NCBI GenBank assembly: GCA_030427405.1
Contig: JAUHXK010000003.1
Location: 62,001-126,000, forward strand
Source of the DNA: Alphaproteobacteria bacterium
Lineage (GTDB): Bacteria > Pseudomonadota > Alphaproteobacteria > Rhodobacterales > Rhodobacteraceae
Reading direction: 5' to 3'
DNA: 64,000 bases
The first letter of the stretch is position 1, and the number at the start of each line of letters is the position of its first letter. The translations under genes and the position numbers were made by a program. Below are positions 55,728 to 64,000 of this stretch, in pieces. Under the pieces are notes generated by a model. The model was not told where the DNA came from, searched no databases, and saw nothing but the letters and a program-made list of their open reading frames with translations.

Positions 55728-58529
55728 ATGAGCGATGAACTTTCCATTCAGCGGGTGCCGCGCGCCTATGACCCTTCGCTGGGGGACGAAGCCGCAGCCG
55801 CCATTGCCGACCTGACATCCCAGCAATCCGAGTTGATCCGGGGCGCGGCGGGGTCCAGCCCGTATCTCAAGGGGCTGATCGAGGCCGAGAGGGATTGGTT
55901 GCCGCAGGCGCTGCATGGGCCCGACGGGGCGCTGGCCGAAATTCTGGACATGGTGCGGGGGTTGGAACGTGATGCGCTGCGCCCCGGGTTGCGGCAGGCC
56001 AAGCGACGGCTGGCTTTGCTGACGGCACTGGCCGATCTGGCCGGTGCATGGCCGCTTGAAAAAGTGACCGGTGCGCTGACCGATTTCGCCGCACTGGCCG
56101 CCGACCGGGCCGCAAAATCCGAAATCGGGGCGTTGATCCGGCGCGGCAAGTTGCCGTCCATGACAGAGGATGACGTCGAAACCGCGGCGGGAATGGTCAT
56201 TCTGGCCATGGGCAAGATGGGCGCGGGCGAGCTGAACTACAGCTCGGATATCGACCTGATCGTCCTGTTTGACGAAACCCGGTTCGACCCCGATGAGTTT
56301 TACGATGCCCGTCACGCCATGGTGCGCGCGACCCGGAATTTCTGCTCGGTCCTCAGTGACAGGACACAGGACGGATATGTCTTCCGAACCGATCTACGCT
56401 TGCGACCGGACCCGGCGGTGACACCGGTTTGCATGGCGATGGAGGCCGCCGAGCGGTATTACGAAAGCCTTGGCCGCACCTGGGAACGTGCGGCCTATAT
56501 CAAGGCGCGGGCCTGCGCGGGGGACATTGCCGCGGGCGAACGGTTCCTCGAAGCTTTGCGGCCCTTTGTCTGGCGGCGTCACCTGGATTTCGCAGCCATC
56601 CAGGATGCCCATGACATGCGCCTGCGCATTCGGGAAAACAAGGGAACCGGCGGCGCGGTGTCCATTCCGGGGCATGACATGAAGCTGGGGCAGGGCGGTA
56701 TCCGCGAGATCGAGTTCTTTACCCAGACGCGGCAATTGATTGCCGGGGGACGCGATACAGATTTGCGCGTGCGGGGCACTGTTGACGGGCTTGCGGCGCT
56801 TGCTGGCAAGGGGTGGATACCGCAGGATGTGGCCGACAAGTTGACCCGGCATTACCGCGCCCACCGGGATGTGGAACACCGTATCCAAATGGTTCATGAC
56901 GCGCAAACCCACGCAGTGCCCAATACCGAGGACGGGATTGAACGGGTCGCCTGCCTGATGGGCATTGACCGCGAGACATTGGTTGCGGATCTGACCCGCC
57001 GCCTGGCCGAAGTGCATGAATTGACCGAAGGTTTCTTTTCGCCGGGTCCGGGTCCGGGGGCAGGGGCCAAACCGAGCCCGGTCGAGGCATCCGCTTTTGA
57101 CCAAGGCATCATGGCGCGCTGGACCACCTATCCGGCCCTGCGGTCACAGCGCGGCGCGCGGATTTTCGAACGGCTAAAGCCCGAGCTTCTGTCGCGGCTG
57201 GCCAAGACCGCCCAACCCGATGAATCGCTGCGGGCGCTGGACGGTTTCCTGGGCGGCCTGCCTGCGGGGGTGCAGCTGTTTTCCCTGTTCGAGGCCAACC
57301 CGCAACTGATTGATCTGCTGGTGGATATCGTGGGCACCTCGCATGCGTTGGCGGCACATCTGTCCCGCAATGCCTCGGTCTTTGATGCGGTGATCGGGGG
57401 CAGTTTCTTCAGCCCGTGGCCGGGGCTGGACAGCCTTCAGAGCGAGTTGGCGCAGGACTTGTCGACCGAACCCGACTATGAAACTCAGCTGGATTACGCC
57501 CGTCGTTGGTGCAAGGAATGGCACTTTCGGATCGGGGTTCACCACCTGCGCGGGCTGATCGACGGCGCGCAGGCGGGCCGGCAATATGCCGAGCTGGCCG
57601 AGGCCGTCATCGCCGCAGTCCTGCCTTGTGTTGCCACGCAGTTTGCCGCGAAACACGGGCCTGCGCCCGGACGCGGTGCGGCGGTGCTGGGCATGGGGTC
57701 CCTGGGGGCGGGGCGGATCAATTCGCAATCTGACCTGGATATGATTGTCATTTACGACCCGCAGGATCAGGACATGTCCGAAGGTCCACGCCCACTGGCG
57801 ACACGCACCTATTACGCGCGATTTACCCAGGCGCTGATAACGGCCCTTTCGGCCCCGATGTCGCAGGGGCGCTTGTACGAGGTAGACATGCGCCTGCGCC
57901 CTTCGGGCAATCAGGGGCCGGTGGCCACAAGCTGGGCCAGCTTCACCAACTACCAGCAGAACGAGGCATGGGTCTGGGAACACTTGGCCCTGACGCGCGC
58001 CCATGTGGTGGCGGGCAGTACGGCGCTGGCCAGCGATATCGAAGCCTTTCGCGCCCGGTTCCTGGCATGCCCCCGCGACCGTGGCAAGGTTTTGCAAGAG
58101 GTCGCCGAAATGCGCGCGCGCCTTGCGGCTGCCAAGGCTCCGGCCGGGCTCTGGGATGCCAAGAACGGCCCCGGCCGGATGATGGATATCGAACTGGTCG
58201 CGGAAACCGGCGCCCTGTTGTCGGGTGCAGCCGAACGGGATGTCAGCTCTGGGCTGGACGGGGCTGTCGCTGCCGGGCTTCTGGATGCCGCGCAAGCGCA
58301 AACGCTGAAATCCTGTTACGATCTATTCTGGTCGGTGCAATGCGCCGCCCGCCTGTTGTCGGGCAAGGTGATCGACGCGGAAAAGATCGGGCAGGGCGGT
58401 GCAGAATTCCTGTGCCGAGCCACCGGGTATGACCGGGTCGAGGCGCTTCAGGCCGCGTTGCAGGACAGCTATGCCATAGCCGCCGACCTGATCGGCGCTG
58501 TTACCGGAAAGGCCGAAAATGGCACGTAG
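55728..58529 (+). CDS. glnE: Glutamine synthetase adenylyltransferase/deadenylylase
   Basis: GlnE covalently switches glutamine synthetase off and on in response to PII. The 933-residue protein has two nucleotidyltransferase domains, one near residue 170 (GAGELNYSSDIDLIVLFDE, the N-terminal deadenylylase) and one near 665 (GAGRINSQSDLDMIVIYDP, the adenylyltransferase), each followed by helical GlnD-type regions. Length matches the family. The frame extends a few codons upstream without a better start. Its end overlaps the small 90-residue gene by 11 bases. Confidence 0.95.
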   Translation: MSDELSIQRVPRAYDPSLGDEAAAAIADLTSQQSELIRGAAGSSPYLKGLIEAERDWLPQALHGPDGALAEILDMVRGLERDALRPGLRQAKRRLALLTALADLAGAWPLEKVTGALTDFAALAADRAAKSEIGALIRRGKLPSMTEDDVETAAGMVILAMGKMGAGELNYSSDIDLIVLFDETRFDPDEFYDARHAMVRATRNFCSVLSDRTQDGYVFRTDLRLRPDPAVTPVCMAMEAAERYYESLGRTWERAAYIKARACAGDIAAGERFLEALRPFVWRRHLDFAAIQDAHDMRLRIRENKGTGGAVSIPGHDMKLGQGGIREIEFFTQTRQLIAGGRDTDLRVRGTVDGLAALAGKGWIPQDVADKLTRHYRAHRDVEHRIQMVHDAQTHAVPNTEDGIERVACLMGIDRETLVADLTRRLAEVHELTEGFFSPGPGPGAGAKPSPVEASAFDQGIMARWTTYPALRSQRGARIFERLKPELLSRLAKTAQPDESLRALDGFLGGLPAGVQLFSLFEANPQLIDLLVDIVGTSHALAAHLSRNASVFDAVIGGSFFSPWPGLDSLQSELAQDLSTEPDYETQLDYARRWCKEWHFRIGVHHLRGLIDGAQAGRQYAELAEAVIAAVLPCVATQFAAKHGPAPGRGAAVLGMGSLGAGRINSQSDLDMIVIYDPQDQDMSEGPRPLATRTYYARFTQALITALSAPMSQGRLYEVDMRLRPSGNQGPVATSWASFTNYQQNEAWVWEHLALTRAHVVAGSTALASDIEAFRARFLACPRDRGKVLQEVAEMRARLAAAKAPAGLWDAKNGPGRMMDIELVAETGALLSGAAERDVSSGLDGAVAAGLLDAAQAQTLKSCYDLFWSVQCAARLLSGKVIDAEKIGQGGAEFLCRATGYDRVEALQAALQDSYAIAADLIGAVTGKAENGT

Positions 58530-58791
58530 TGACGACCCCAATGACCCCAAGGGCCTGATACGAGAGGCCTATCGCATCGACGGTATCGCCTTGCCCGAAT
58601 GCCGCAGCATCTTTCTGGACTGGGCGCTCAGCCTGCCTCAGGCATCTGACCAGAAACAGGCCCTTGCGGCCCTGCACAAGGTCTATTCCGCACAACAGGC
58701 CGATCACCCCATGACACAGGTCTTGCACGAAGGGCTGCAATCGGCCCCATCCCCCCGGCGTCGGGGGGGCTGGCGCGCCCGCGCGCGCTGA
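58519..58791 (+). CDS. Small conserved-looking protein overlapping glnE
   Basis: A 90-residue protein starting inside the last codons of glnE (11-base overlap), so translation is coupled. The first 75 residues are helical (GLIREAYRIDGIALPECRSIFLDWALSLPQASDQKQALAALHKVY); the tail is basic (PSPRRRGGWRARAR) and may bind nucleic acid or membrane lipids. I do not recognise a family. The arrangement suggests it is real rather than chance. The RlmI-like gene starts 47 bases later. Confidence 0.65.
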   Translation: MARSDDPNDPKGLIREAYRIDGIALPECRSIFLDWALSLPQASDQKQALAALHKVYSAQQADHPMTQVLHEGLQSAPSPRRRGGWRARAR

Positions 58792-58838
58792 TCGCAACGG
58801 GGCTTCCCCCTGTGGCGGTTCGCGACTATGAGGTCCCC

Positions 58839-60047
58839 ATGACCCAAGCTGAAAATACCGACCGCCCCCGTATCCGTCTTAAACCCAAGGCCAATGCCCG
58901 CGGTCTGCGGCACGGGTTTCCCTGGGTCTATGCCAATGACATCGTCACGGACCGGCGGACGCGGAAAATACCGCCCGGTGCGCTGGCCGTGCTCGAAGAT
59001 GACAAGCGGTCTCCGATCGCGCTGGTTGCGGTCAATCCGGTCTCGAAAATCATGTGCCGGGTGCTGGACCGCGATCTGGAGGCCCAAATCGACGCCGCTT
59101 GGTTCAAGACCCGGATCGCGCGGGCGCTGGCCTTGCGCGAACGGCTTTATGACGCCCCGTTCTACCGCCTGATCCATGCCGAGGCTGACGGGCTTCCGGG
59201 CGTTGTCATCGACCGGTTCGGCGATACCTGCGTGGTCCAGCCCAACGCCGCCTGGGCCGAGATGCGCCTGGACGCGTTGGCCGAGGCATTGATCGCTGTC
59301 ACAGGCGTTCGCACCATCCTCAAGAACGCATCCGGTCGCGCCCGCGGGCTTGAAGGTCTGGACGAGGTGAACGCCACCTTGCGCGGCACCGCACCCCAGG
59401 CACCGCTGCCCGTGCCAATGAATGGCGCGACCTATATGGCCGACCTTGCCGAAGGGCAGAAAACCGGCCTGTTCTATGATCAGCGCCCCAATCACGCCTT
59501 TGCCGCAGGCCTGGTTCACCCCGGCGCCTCGGTGCTTGATGTCTTCAGCCATGTCGGCGGCTTTGCCCTGGCGATGCTGGCCGGTGGCGCGGCGCAGGCG
59601 CTGTCGGTCGATGGCTCGGCCGCCGCGCTGGACCTCGCCCGCCAGGGGGCAGGGGCCTCGGGGCTGGCCGACCGTTTTCAAACACGTCAGGGCGATGCCT
59701 TCGAGGTGCTGACCGAACTGGGGCAAGAGGGCGCGCAGTTCGATGTCGTCATCTGCGACCCACCCGCTTTTGCACCTTCGCGTCAGGCGCTGGATGCGGG
59801 TCTGCGCGCCTATGAACGGATTGCCCGGCTGGCCGCGCCGCTGGTCAAGCCGGGGGGCTATCTGGGCCTGTGTTCCTGCTCGCATGCCGCCGATCTGGGC
59901 CGGTTTCGTGATGCCTCGTCACGCGGCATAGGCCGGGCCGGTCGCCAGGCACAGCTGATCCACACGGGCTTTGCCGGCCCCGATCACCCGCAATTGCCGC
60001 AACTGGCGGAAAGCGGTTATCTCAAGGCCGTGTTCTACCGCCTGTGA
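58839..60047 (+). CDS. RlmI-like 23S rRNA cytosine C5-methyltransferase family protein
   Basis: A 402-residue RNA methyltransferase with an N-terminal PUA domain (about 8-75, RIRLKPKANARGLRHGFPWVYAND) and a Rossmann SAM-binding domain with VLDVFSHVGGFALAMLAGGA and VICDPPAFAPS. This is the RlmI/YccW arrangement, which methylates C1962 of 23S rRNA in E. coli. The NPPY-like motif here reads DPPAF, and no second catalytic Cys is evident in the expected place beyond CSCSHAAD, which fits C5-methylation. The stop overlaps the start of the PIN gene. Confidence 0.87.
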   Translation: MTQAENTDRPRIRLKPKANARGLRHGFPWVYANDIVTDRRTRKIPPGALAVLEDDKRSPIALVAVNPVSKIMCRVLDRDLEAQIDAAWFKTRIARALALRERLYDAPFYRLIHAEADGLPGVVIDRFGDTCVVQPNAAWAEMRLDALAEALIAVTGVRTILKNASGRARGLEGLDEVNATLRGTAPQAPLPVPMNGATYMADLAEGQKTGLFYDQRPNHAFAAGLVHPGASVLDVFSHVGGFALAMLAGGAAQALSVDGSAAALDLARQGAGASGLADRFQTRQGDAFEVLTELGQEGAQFDVVICDPPAFAPSRQALDAGLRAYERIARLAAPLVKPGGYLGLCSCSHAADLGRFRDASSRGIGRAGRQAQLIHTGFAGPDHPQLPQLAESGYLKAVFYRL

Positions 60048-60586
60048 AAGCCGTTCTCGATACCTGCGTCATCTATCCGACGGTGATGCGCGAAATGCTT
60101 TTGGGCGCGGCGCGGCTTGGGCATTTCACACCGATCTGGTCGCCCAAGATACTCGAAGAATGGGCCCGCGCCGCCCGCAAGATCGGCCCCGGCGGCGAGG
60201 CGCAGGCGCGCGCGGAAATCGCGCTGGTTCAGGCCGGGTGGCCCAAGGCGACACATCCCGGCGCCCCGGCGCTGGAAAACAGGCTCTGGCTGCCCGATGC
60301 CGCCGATATTCACGTTCTGGCAACGGCCGTTTCCACCTCGGCGGATATCATCGTCACCGTCAACGCCAGGGATTTCCCCCGCAATATCTTGGCCGAAGAA
60401 GGGCTGGAACGCTGCGATCCGGACGGGCTGCTGTACCGCTTCTGGCTGGCCGACCCCAAGGGTCTGGCCTCGGTTGCAGCCCAGGTTCTGGACGAAGCAA
60501 ACCGCCTGTCCGGCGATAGCTGGCTTTTGCGTCCGCTGATGAAAAAGGCCCGCCTTCCGCGCCTGGGCAAAGCCCTGACAGCCTAG
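60044..60586 (+). CDS. PIN-domain protein
   Basis: A 180-residue PIN-domain protein, with GTG start overlapping the methyltransferase stop by four bases. The acidic active site is present: D6 in AVLDTCVIYP, E about 39 in ILEEWARA, D in DAADIHVLATAV and D in VTVNARDF. PIN domains are RNases; most small ones are toxins of VapBC pairs, but no antitoxin gene is next to it. Its coupling to an rRNA methyltransferase hints at an RNA-processing role rather than a toxin, which is inference. Confidence 0.85.
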   Translation: MKAVLDTCVIYPTVMREMLLGAARLGHFTPIWSPKILEEWARAARKIGPGGEAQARAEIALVQAGWPKATHPGAPALENRLWLPDAADIHVLATAVSTSADIIVTVNARDFPRNILAEEGLERCDPDGLLYRFWLADPKGLASVAAQVLDEANRLSGDSWLLRPLMKKARLPRLGKALTA

Positions 60587-60596
60587 GCCCGATCCC

Positions 60597-60646
60597 CTTC
60601 ATCTGGCTAAAAATATCCCGGAGAGCGCGAGAGGCTGGCCTCTCGC
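60597..60646 (+). repeat. Intergenic block-hairpin element, copy C
   Basis: A 27-base block at 60597-60623 (starts CTTCATCTGGCTAAAAATAT, ends CCCGGAG), one mismatch from copy A, is followed by the hairpin GCGAGAGGC-TG-GCCTCTCGC (60627-60646). It lies between the converging PIN and M48 genes. Confidence 0.8.
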
Positions 60647-60655
60647 GGCCCCACG

Positions 60656-61345
60656 TTAATCACCCGTTCCCCAGCGCTGCTCAAGCGCCTCCAGCGCCGC
60701 GATGCGCTCTGACGTATCGGGATGGCTCATCAACCAGGCCGGTGTAACCCCCGCCCGGTGTTGCGTCAGGTCTTCCAGCTTGTGAAACAGGGATTTCTGC
60801 GGCCCGATCCCGATCCCGGCCTTGGTCAACAGGGCGGCGGCATATTCGTCAGCCTCATACTCATCCCCGCGTGACAGGCGCGAGGCCAGCAGATGCGTCA
60901 GCATATTGGCAATCCACGCCCCGATGAACGGAATGAACCGGTTCAACAGCATCATCAACGCGGCCCGCAACGCATTTTGCCCGGAAAAGTCGATCATCCG
61001 CCGCCGTGCGTGCCCCAGCGCGACATGCCCCAGCTCATGCGCGATGACGCTGGCCATTTCCTCGGCCGAGACCTCTCCGTTGCGGAACTTGCGATAGAAC
61101 CCACGGGTGATGAATATCCGCCCATCCGGTGCGGCCAGCCCGTTCACCGGGTCGATCTCGTAGATATAGACCGGCACCCGGTCGATCCCAAGCGCCGCCG
61201 CAAGCCGGTCTGTCATGCGCTTCAATGCGGGATCGGCCAGCTCGGTCGATTTCGCATCCAACTCGCGATGCGTGCGCCAGACGGAAATCCGGTACATGAC
61301 AACGGCATAGGCAATGGCCAGAAGGATCGGGGTTACGCGAAGCAT
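60656..61345 (-). CDS. HtpX-like M48 metalloprotease
   Basis: A 229-residue protease with one N-terminal membrane helix (ILLAIAYAVVMYRISVW), then an M48 domain with VIAHELGHVALGH (HELGH) and the distal EYEADEYAA that supplies the metal Glu; a second hydrophobic stretch (LMMLLNRFIPFIGAWIANML) may pass or dip into the membrane. It resembles HtpX/Oma1 quality-control proteases. I chose MLRVTPILL (61345); an ATG 138 bases further out adds a non-conserved stretch. It is divergent from the P-loop kinase gene. Confidence 0.83.
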   Translation of the reverse strand: MLRVTPILLAIAYAVVMYRISVWRTHRELDAKSTELADPALKRMTDRLAAALGIDRVPVYIYEIDPVNGLAAPDGRIFITRGFYRKFRNGEVSAEEMASVIAHELGHVALGHARRRMIDFSGQNALRAALMMLLNRFIPFIGAWIANMLTHLLASRLSRGDEYEADEYAAALLTKAGIGIGPQKSLFHKLEDLTQHRAGVTPAWLMSHPDTSERIAALEALEQRWGTGD

Positions 61346-61507
61346 AAGGTAAATATGGGCAAACGCAGCAGGTGAGACAATATCGGTTCGAACGAAATGT
61401 CTTGTTTGCGGGACTTTGCTGCCGTTGCTTGCAGGCGCGGTAGACGCTATCTCCGGTACATCGGCTTGGGCCCGCCCGAACAATTTGCCGCGTCAGAGGG
61501 ATTTTGA

Positions 61508-62038
61508 ATGAATAACGTCCAACGCGCGGCATTTGAAAGGATCGCCATCATTGGCAACACGGCGTCGGGCAAAAGCTGGCTGTCAAAACGCCTGGGTGAA
61601 ACATTCTCGCTGAATGTTGTCGACCTTGATCAAATTCGGTGGGTCGGGGGCGATTACAGCCGTAAGGAAACGGTACCCAACGCGATTGCAAAGGCATCCG
61701 AAAAAGCCCAACAAGAACATTGGGTCATTGAAGGTGTCTATGGTTGGTTGATCAGCCCCATTATTGACCGTGTGACCTGCCTGATCTGGACGGACATACC
61801 CTGGTCAGAGAGCCGTCGTAACCTGTTCGCAAGAGAATCTGCCCTTGGCTCAACCGGCAATTTCGAAGAACTTGAAGCTTGGGCGGGCGCATACTGGAAC
61901 CGAAAGTCCAACTCGTCCTATGGCGCCCACCTCGAAATATTTGAACGGTTTGAGGGCCCCAAATATCGGTTGAGAAACATGTCCGAAACGTCAGCCTTTA
62001 TCGATCGCATTCAGAATGAATTGAAAGCAGCTGATTGA
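61508..62038 (+). CDS. P-loop kinase-like protein (adenylate-kinase/topology-modulator type)
   Basis: A 176-residue nucleotide-binding protein. The P-loop GNTASGKSW (about 16-24) is followed by the LNVVDLDQIRW segment after strand 2 and WVIEGVYGW before strand 3, the pattern of small adenylate-kinase-like proteins annotated as topology-modulation or FlaR. The ESRRNLFARES segment is a plausible lid with arginines. Base composition is lower in GC than the neighbours (28 of 60 at 61681-61740 by hand count), suggesting recent transfer. AGAGGGATTTTGA precedes the ATG. Substrate unknown. Confidence 0.75.
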   Translation: MNNVQRAAFERIAIIGNTASGKSWLSKRLGETFSLNVVDLDQIRWVGGDYSRKETVPNAIAKASEKAQQEHWVIEGVYGWLISPIIDRVTCLIWTDIPWSESRRNLFARESALGSTGNFEELEAWAGAYWNRKSNSSYGAHLEIFERFEGPKYRLRNMSETSAFIDRIQNELKAAD

Positions 62039-62093
62039 TAGATCCGGGCTTTCTGGCGCAGCGTGGTGATTACGTTCGTAAAGCTGCCCGCGC

Positions 62094-62390
62094 TCAGGTT
62101 TCGACCAGGTCGTAATGCCGGATCAGACGGCTTTCGACCAATTCGGCCTCGCCCGGGTCGATATGCGGGCTTGCATAATCCTCTCCGACAAAGGCTTTTA
62201 GGGCGTCCAGAGACTCCCAGATCATCACGAAACTGAACTCGCGGGGGGTATCCTTGCGCGGTGCCCCCGGCAGCACGCTGACAATCCCTTTTGTGTTTTT
62301 CATCAGCGGTATGGCCGTTTCGTGAAAGAACCGGCTGAACTCGGCCTCTTTTCCTGGCCGCGTCACAACCTGAAATATGCGCATGATCAT
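62094..62390 (-). CDS. ABM-fold (antibiotic biosynthesis monooxygenase) protein
   Basis: A 98-residue ferredoxin-like alpha/beta protein of the ABM superfamily. MRIFQVVTRPGKEAEFSRFFHETAIPLMKNTKGIVSVLPG is the typical first beta-alpha-beta, and FSFVMIWESLDALKAFVGEDY the second. Members oxidise small molecules without cofactors or simply bind them; this one could also be a detoxifying or signalling protein. It converges on the P-loop gene and is followed 70 bases later (in its own upstream direction) by the vWA gene. Confidence 0.75.
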   Translation of the reverse strand: MIMRIFQVVTRPGKEAEFSRFFHETAIPLMKNTKGIVSVLPGAPRKDTPREFSFVMIWESLDALKAFVGEDYASPHIDPGEAELVESRLIRHYDLVET

Positions 62391-62460
62391 GGTGCTTCCC
62401 CCGGTTTTCGTGCGAAGCCTTATGATAGCACAGGTTTCCCGGTCAGGGCGGCGGGCGGTC

Positions 62461-63645
62461 TTACCGTGTCAGATCGCGCATACCCTGTTCAAGACCAGCC
62501 AGCGTCATCGGCACCATGCGGTTCTCGAAAATCTCGCGGATCATGCCGATGGAATGGGTGTATTCCCAGTATTTCTCGGGCACCGGATTGATCCACAGGT
62601 TCGACGCCCACTGATCCCGCGCGCGCTGCAGCCAGACCTGGCCTGCCTCGGGGTTCCAATGCTCGTTCGCGCCGCCGGGATAGGCGATCTCGTAGGGGCT
62701 CATGGATGCGTCGCCGACGAAGATGCATTTGTAGTCGGACCCATAGGTGCGCAGCACCTCATGCGTGGGGGTCTGCTGGTCCCAGCGGCGGCGGTTGTCG
62801 CGCCAGACGCCTTCGTAAAGGCAGTTGTGAAAATAGTAATATTCCAGGTGCTTGAATTCAGTCCGCGCCGCCGAGAACAGTTCCTCGACCACCTTGATAT
62901 GCGGGTCCATTGACCCGCCGATGTCGAGAAACAGCAAAACCTTGACGGCGTTGTGGCGTTCGGGCCGTGTCTTGACGTCCAGATAGCCATGCTCGGCCGT
63001 GGCGCGGATGGTGCCGTCCAGGTCCAGTTCCTCGGCCGCCCCCTCGCGCGCCCAGCGGCGCAGGCGCTTCAGCGCCACCTTGATGTTGCGGGTGCCCAGT
63101 TCGACCGTGTCGTCCAGGTTCTTGAATTCACGCTTGTCCCAGACCTTGACCGCGCGTTGGTGGCGGCTTTCCTTCTGGCCGATGCGCACGCCTTCGGGGT
63201 TATAGCCATACGCGCCAAAGGGCGACGTGCCCGCGGTGCCGATCCACTTGTTTCCGCCCTGATGGCGGCCCTGCTGGTCCTTCAGGCGTTCGCGCAGGGT
63301 TTCCATCAGCTTGTCAAAGCCACCCATGGCCTCGATCTCGGCCTTTTCTTCATCCGACAGGTGCTTTTCAGCCATCTTGGCCAGCCATTCCGCCGGAATG
63401 TCCACCGCGTCCAGAACCTGTTCGAACCCGATTTCGGCAAGCCCGTCGAAACTGGCGGCGAAGGCGCGGTCGAACTTGTCGATGTTGCGTTCGTCCTTCA
63501 CCATCGACACGCGGGCGAGGTAATAGAACGCCTCGACATCATAGGTGGCCAACCCTTTTTTCATACCTTCCAGAAAGGTCAGGTATTCACGCAGGGAAAC
63601 GGGAATGCCCGCTTTGCGGAGGTTCTCGAAAAAGGGCAGGAACAT
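62461..63645 (-). CDS. CoxE-like von Willebrand factor A protein
   Basis: A 394-residue protein of the vWA CoxE-like family. The N-terminal half is helical (FLPFFENLRKAGIPVSLREYLTFLEGM); the C-terminal half has a metal-ion site that reads LFLDIGGSMDPHI, a D-x-G-x-S form of the usual D-x-S-x-S. Such proteins work with MoxR-type AAA ATPases to insert metals or fold complexes; no such ATPase is within the window, but one may lie nearby. The start at 63645 gives a sensible N-terminus; a TTG at 63669 is possible. The 56-residue membrane protein lies four bases upstream. Confidence 0.88.
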   Translation of the reverse strand: MFLPFFENLRKAGIPVSLREYLTFLEGMKKGLATYDVEAFYYLARVSMVKDERNIDKFDRAFAASFDGLAEIGFEQVLDAVDIPAEWLAKMAEKHLSDEEKAEIEAMGGFDKLMETLRERLKDQQGRHQGGNKWIGTAGTSPFGAYGYNPEGVRIGQKESRHQRAVKVWDKREFKNLDDTVELGTRNIKVALKRLRRWAREGAAEELDLDGTIRATAEHGYLDVKTRPERHNAVKVLLFLDIGGSMDPHIKVVEELFSAARTEFKHLEYYYFHNCLYEGVWRDNRRRWDQQTPTHEVLRTYGSDYKCIFVGDASMSPYEIAYPGGANEHWNPEAGQVWLQRARDQWASNLWINPVPEKYWEYTHSIGMIREIFENRMVPMTLAGLEQGMRDLTR

Positions 63646-63649
63646 CGGT

Positions 63650-63820
63650 CTAGACCACCAGGCGAACAAGGATCAGGGAAATCACCAGGCCCACCAGCGC
63701 AAATGCGATGCCATACCCGGCCGCATATTGCGCCATGTCGGCGCGGCTGCCATTGCGTTTGCGCGCGGTCACCGCACCCAGTGCCGCGCCAAGAGCGGCC
63801 ATTGCCAGTACAACTAACAT
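63650..63820 (-). CDS. 56-residue two-span membrane protein
   Basis: A tiny membrane protein: MLVVLAMAALGAALGAV is one hydrophobic span, a basic loop (TARKRNGSRADM) follows, and GIAFALVGLVISLILVRLVV is a second. AGGCGGATGA precedes the ATG. It lies between the partial gene at the right edge and the vWA gene, all on the minus strand, with gaps of only a few bases, so it belongs to that operon. Too short for most gene-finding limits. Function unknown. Confidence 0.68.
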   Translation of the reverse strand: MLVVLAMAALGAALGAVTARKRNGSRADMAQYAAGYGIAFALVGLVISLILVRLVV

Positions 63821-63827
63821 GCGTCGA

Positions 63828-64000
63828 TCATCCGCCTCTGCTGCTTTGCGGGTTCTGCAGCGCGACGTCCTGCATCAACGAGCGAACCACCAGATCCGAA
63901 CCAAAGCCGTACCGCGCCCATCCCAGACTGTCCAGTCTGACCGCGCGTGCCTGGTCCTGGCGCCCGGCCTGTTTCAGCGCCTCGGATTTCAGCAGCATCA
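63828..64000 (-). CDS. C-terminal end of an unidentified protein (partial)
   Basis: An open minus-strand frame covers 56 codons from the right edge and ends at TGA 63828-63830. The residues (SEALKQAGRQDQARAVRLD, WARYGFGSDLVVRSLMQDV) look helical and real. The gene continues beyond the window; the ATG visible just inside the edge may not be the true start. Family not recognised. It is seven bases upstream of the small membrane-protein gene and would be co-transcribed with it. Confidence 0.55.
   Translation of the reverse strand, partial: MLLKSEALKQAGRQDQARAVRLDSLGWARYGFGSDLVVRSLMQDVALQNPQSSRGG

Noticed and set aside
60044..60586. Toxin-antitoxin pair with the PIN protein as toxin
   Set aside because: No small antitoxin gene lies next to it; the upstream neighbour is an rRNA methyltransferase.

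Overview
The window looks like chromosome of a marine Rhodobacteraceae (Roseobacter-group) alphaproteobacterium. Evidence: high GC; a C4-pathway 5-aminolevulinate synthase of 407 residues with a perfect FNR-type box upstream; a pyruvate dehydrogenase E1 beta that carries its own lipoyl domain; a TRAP carboxylate transporter; and many families typical of this group (DUF455, DUF924, DUF2189, DUF2852, bactofilin, CoxE-like vWA protein). I see no tRNA, rRNA, CRISPR array, insertion sequence or prophage. The DNA is gene-dense core chromosome with short accessory touches.

Layout. 1-2222: pyruvate dehydrogenase E1 (pdhA-pdhB, minus). 2401-9104: sulfotransferase-like gene, ftsB, pgk, two overlapping cyclophilins, an ICMT-like membrane protein, aquaporin and an MtfA-type peptidase. 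9191-16067: bactofilin/M23 peptidase operon, DUF455, bcp and a 1130-residue AsmA-like protein. 16119-19660: queA, an MFS permease, DUF924 and a coiled-coil membrane protein. 19825-26915: lpdA, M20 dipeptidase, hemA, rodZ, ispG. 27005-36927: a BepA-like protease/DsbA-like pair, an aminotransferase, then amidase, PBP1A, an APH-like kinase, prfB and an M50-like protease. 37024-41497: amidase, DUF2189, and a minus-strand XRE regulator/Rieske oxygenase/small-protein set. 41796-44375: ilvI-ilvH with a leader-peptide attenuator. 44585-45863: a 2OG-Fe(II) oxygenase of the ArpA/HalD/BesD type plus a VOC protein. 45945-52774: a cache-domain two-component system divergent from a dctPQM TRAP operon. 52910-55133: VOC, bpt, RDD, DUF2852. 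55289-60586: DUF4440, glnE, a small protein, an RlmI-like methyltransferase and a PIN protein. 60656-64000: HtpX-like protease, a low-GC P-loop kinase, ABM protein, CoxE-like vWA protein, a 56-residue membrane protein and a partial gene.

Links between genes. pdhA and lpdA, about 17 kb apart, carry nearly the same 20-base inverted repeat just before their start codons, which suggests one regulator for the E1 and E3 parts of the pyruvate dehydrogenase complex. The ilvI transcript begins with a 15-codon peptide rich in Leu/Val/Ile followed by alternative hairpins and a U-tract, a classic attenuator. Four copies of an intergenic element (a conserved block of about 27 bases followed by a GC-rich hairpin) lie only in gaps between converging genes. 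The sensor kinase with a small-carboxylate type cache domain, divergent from a TRAP transporter with unusually long membrane subunits, suggests a carboxylate sensing and uptake module.

All calls come from reading the sequence. No database search or folding program was run, so family names rest on recognised motifs.
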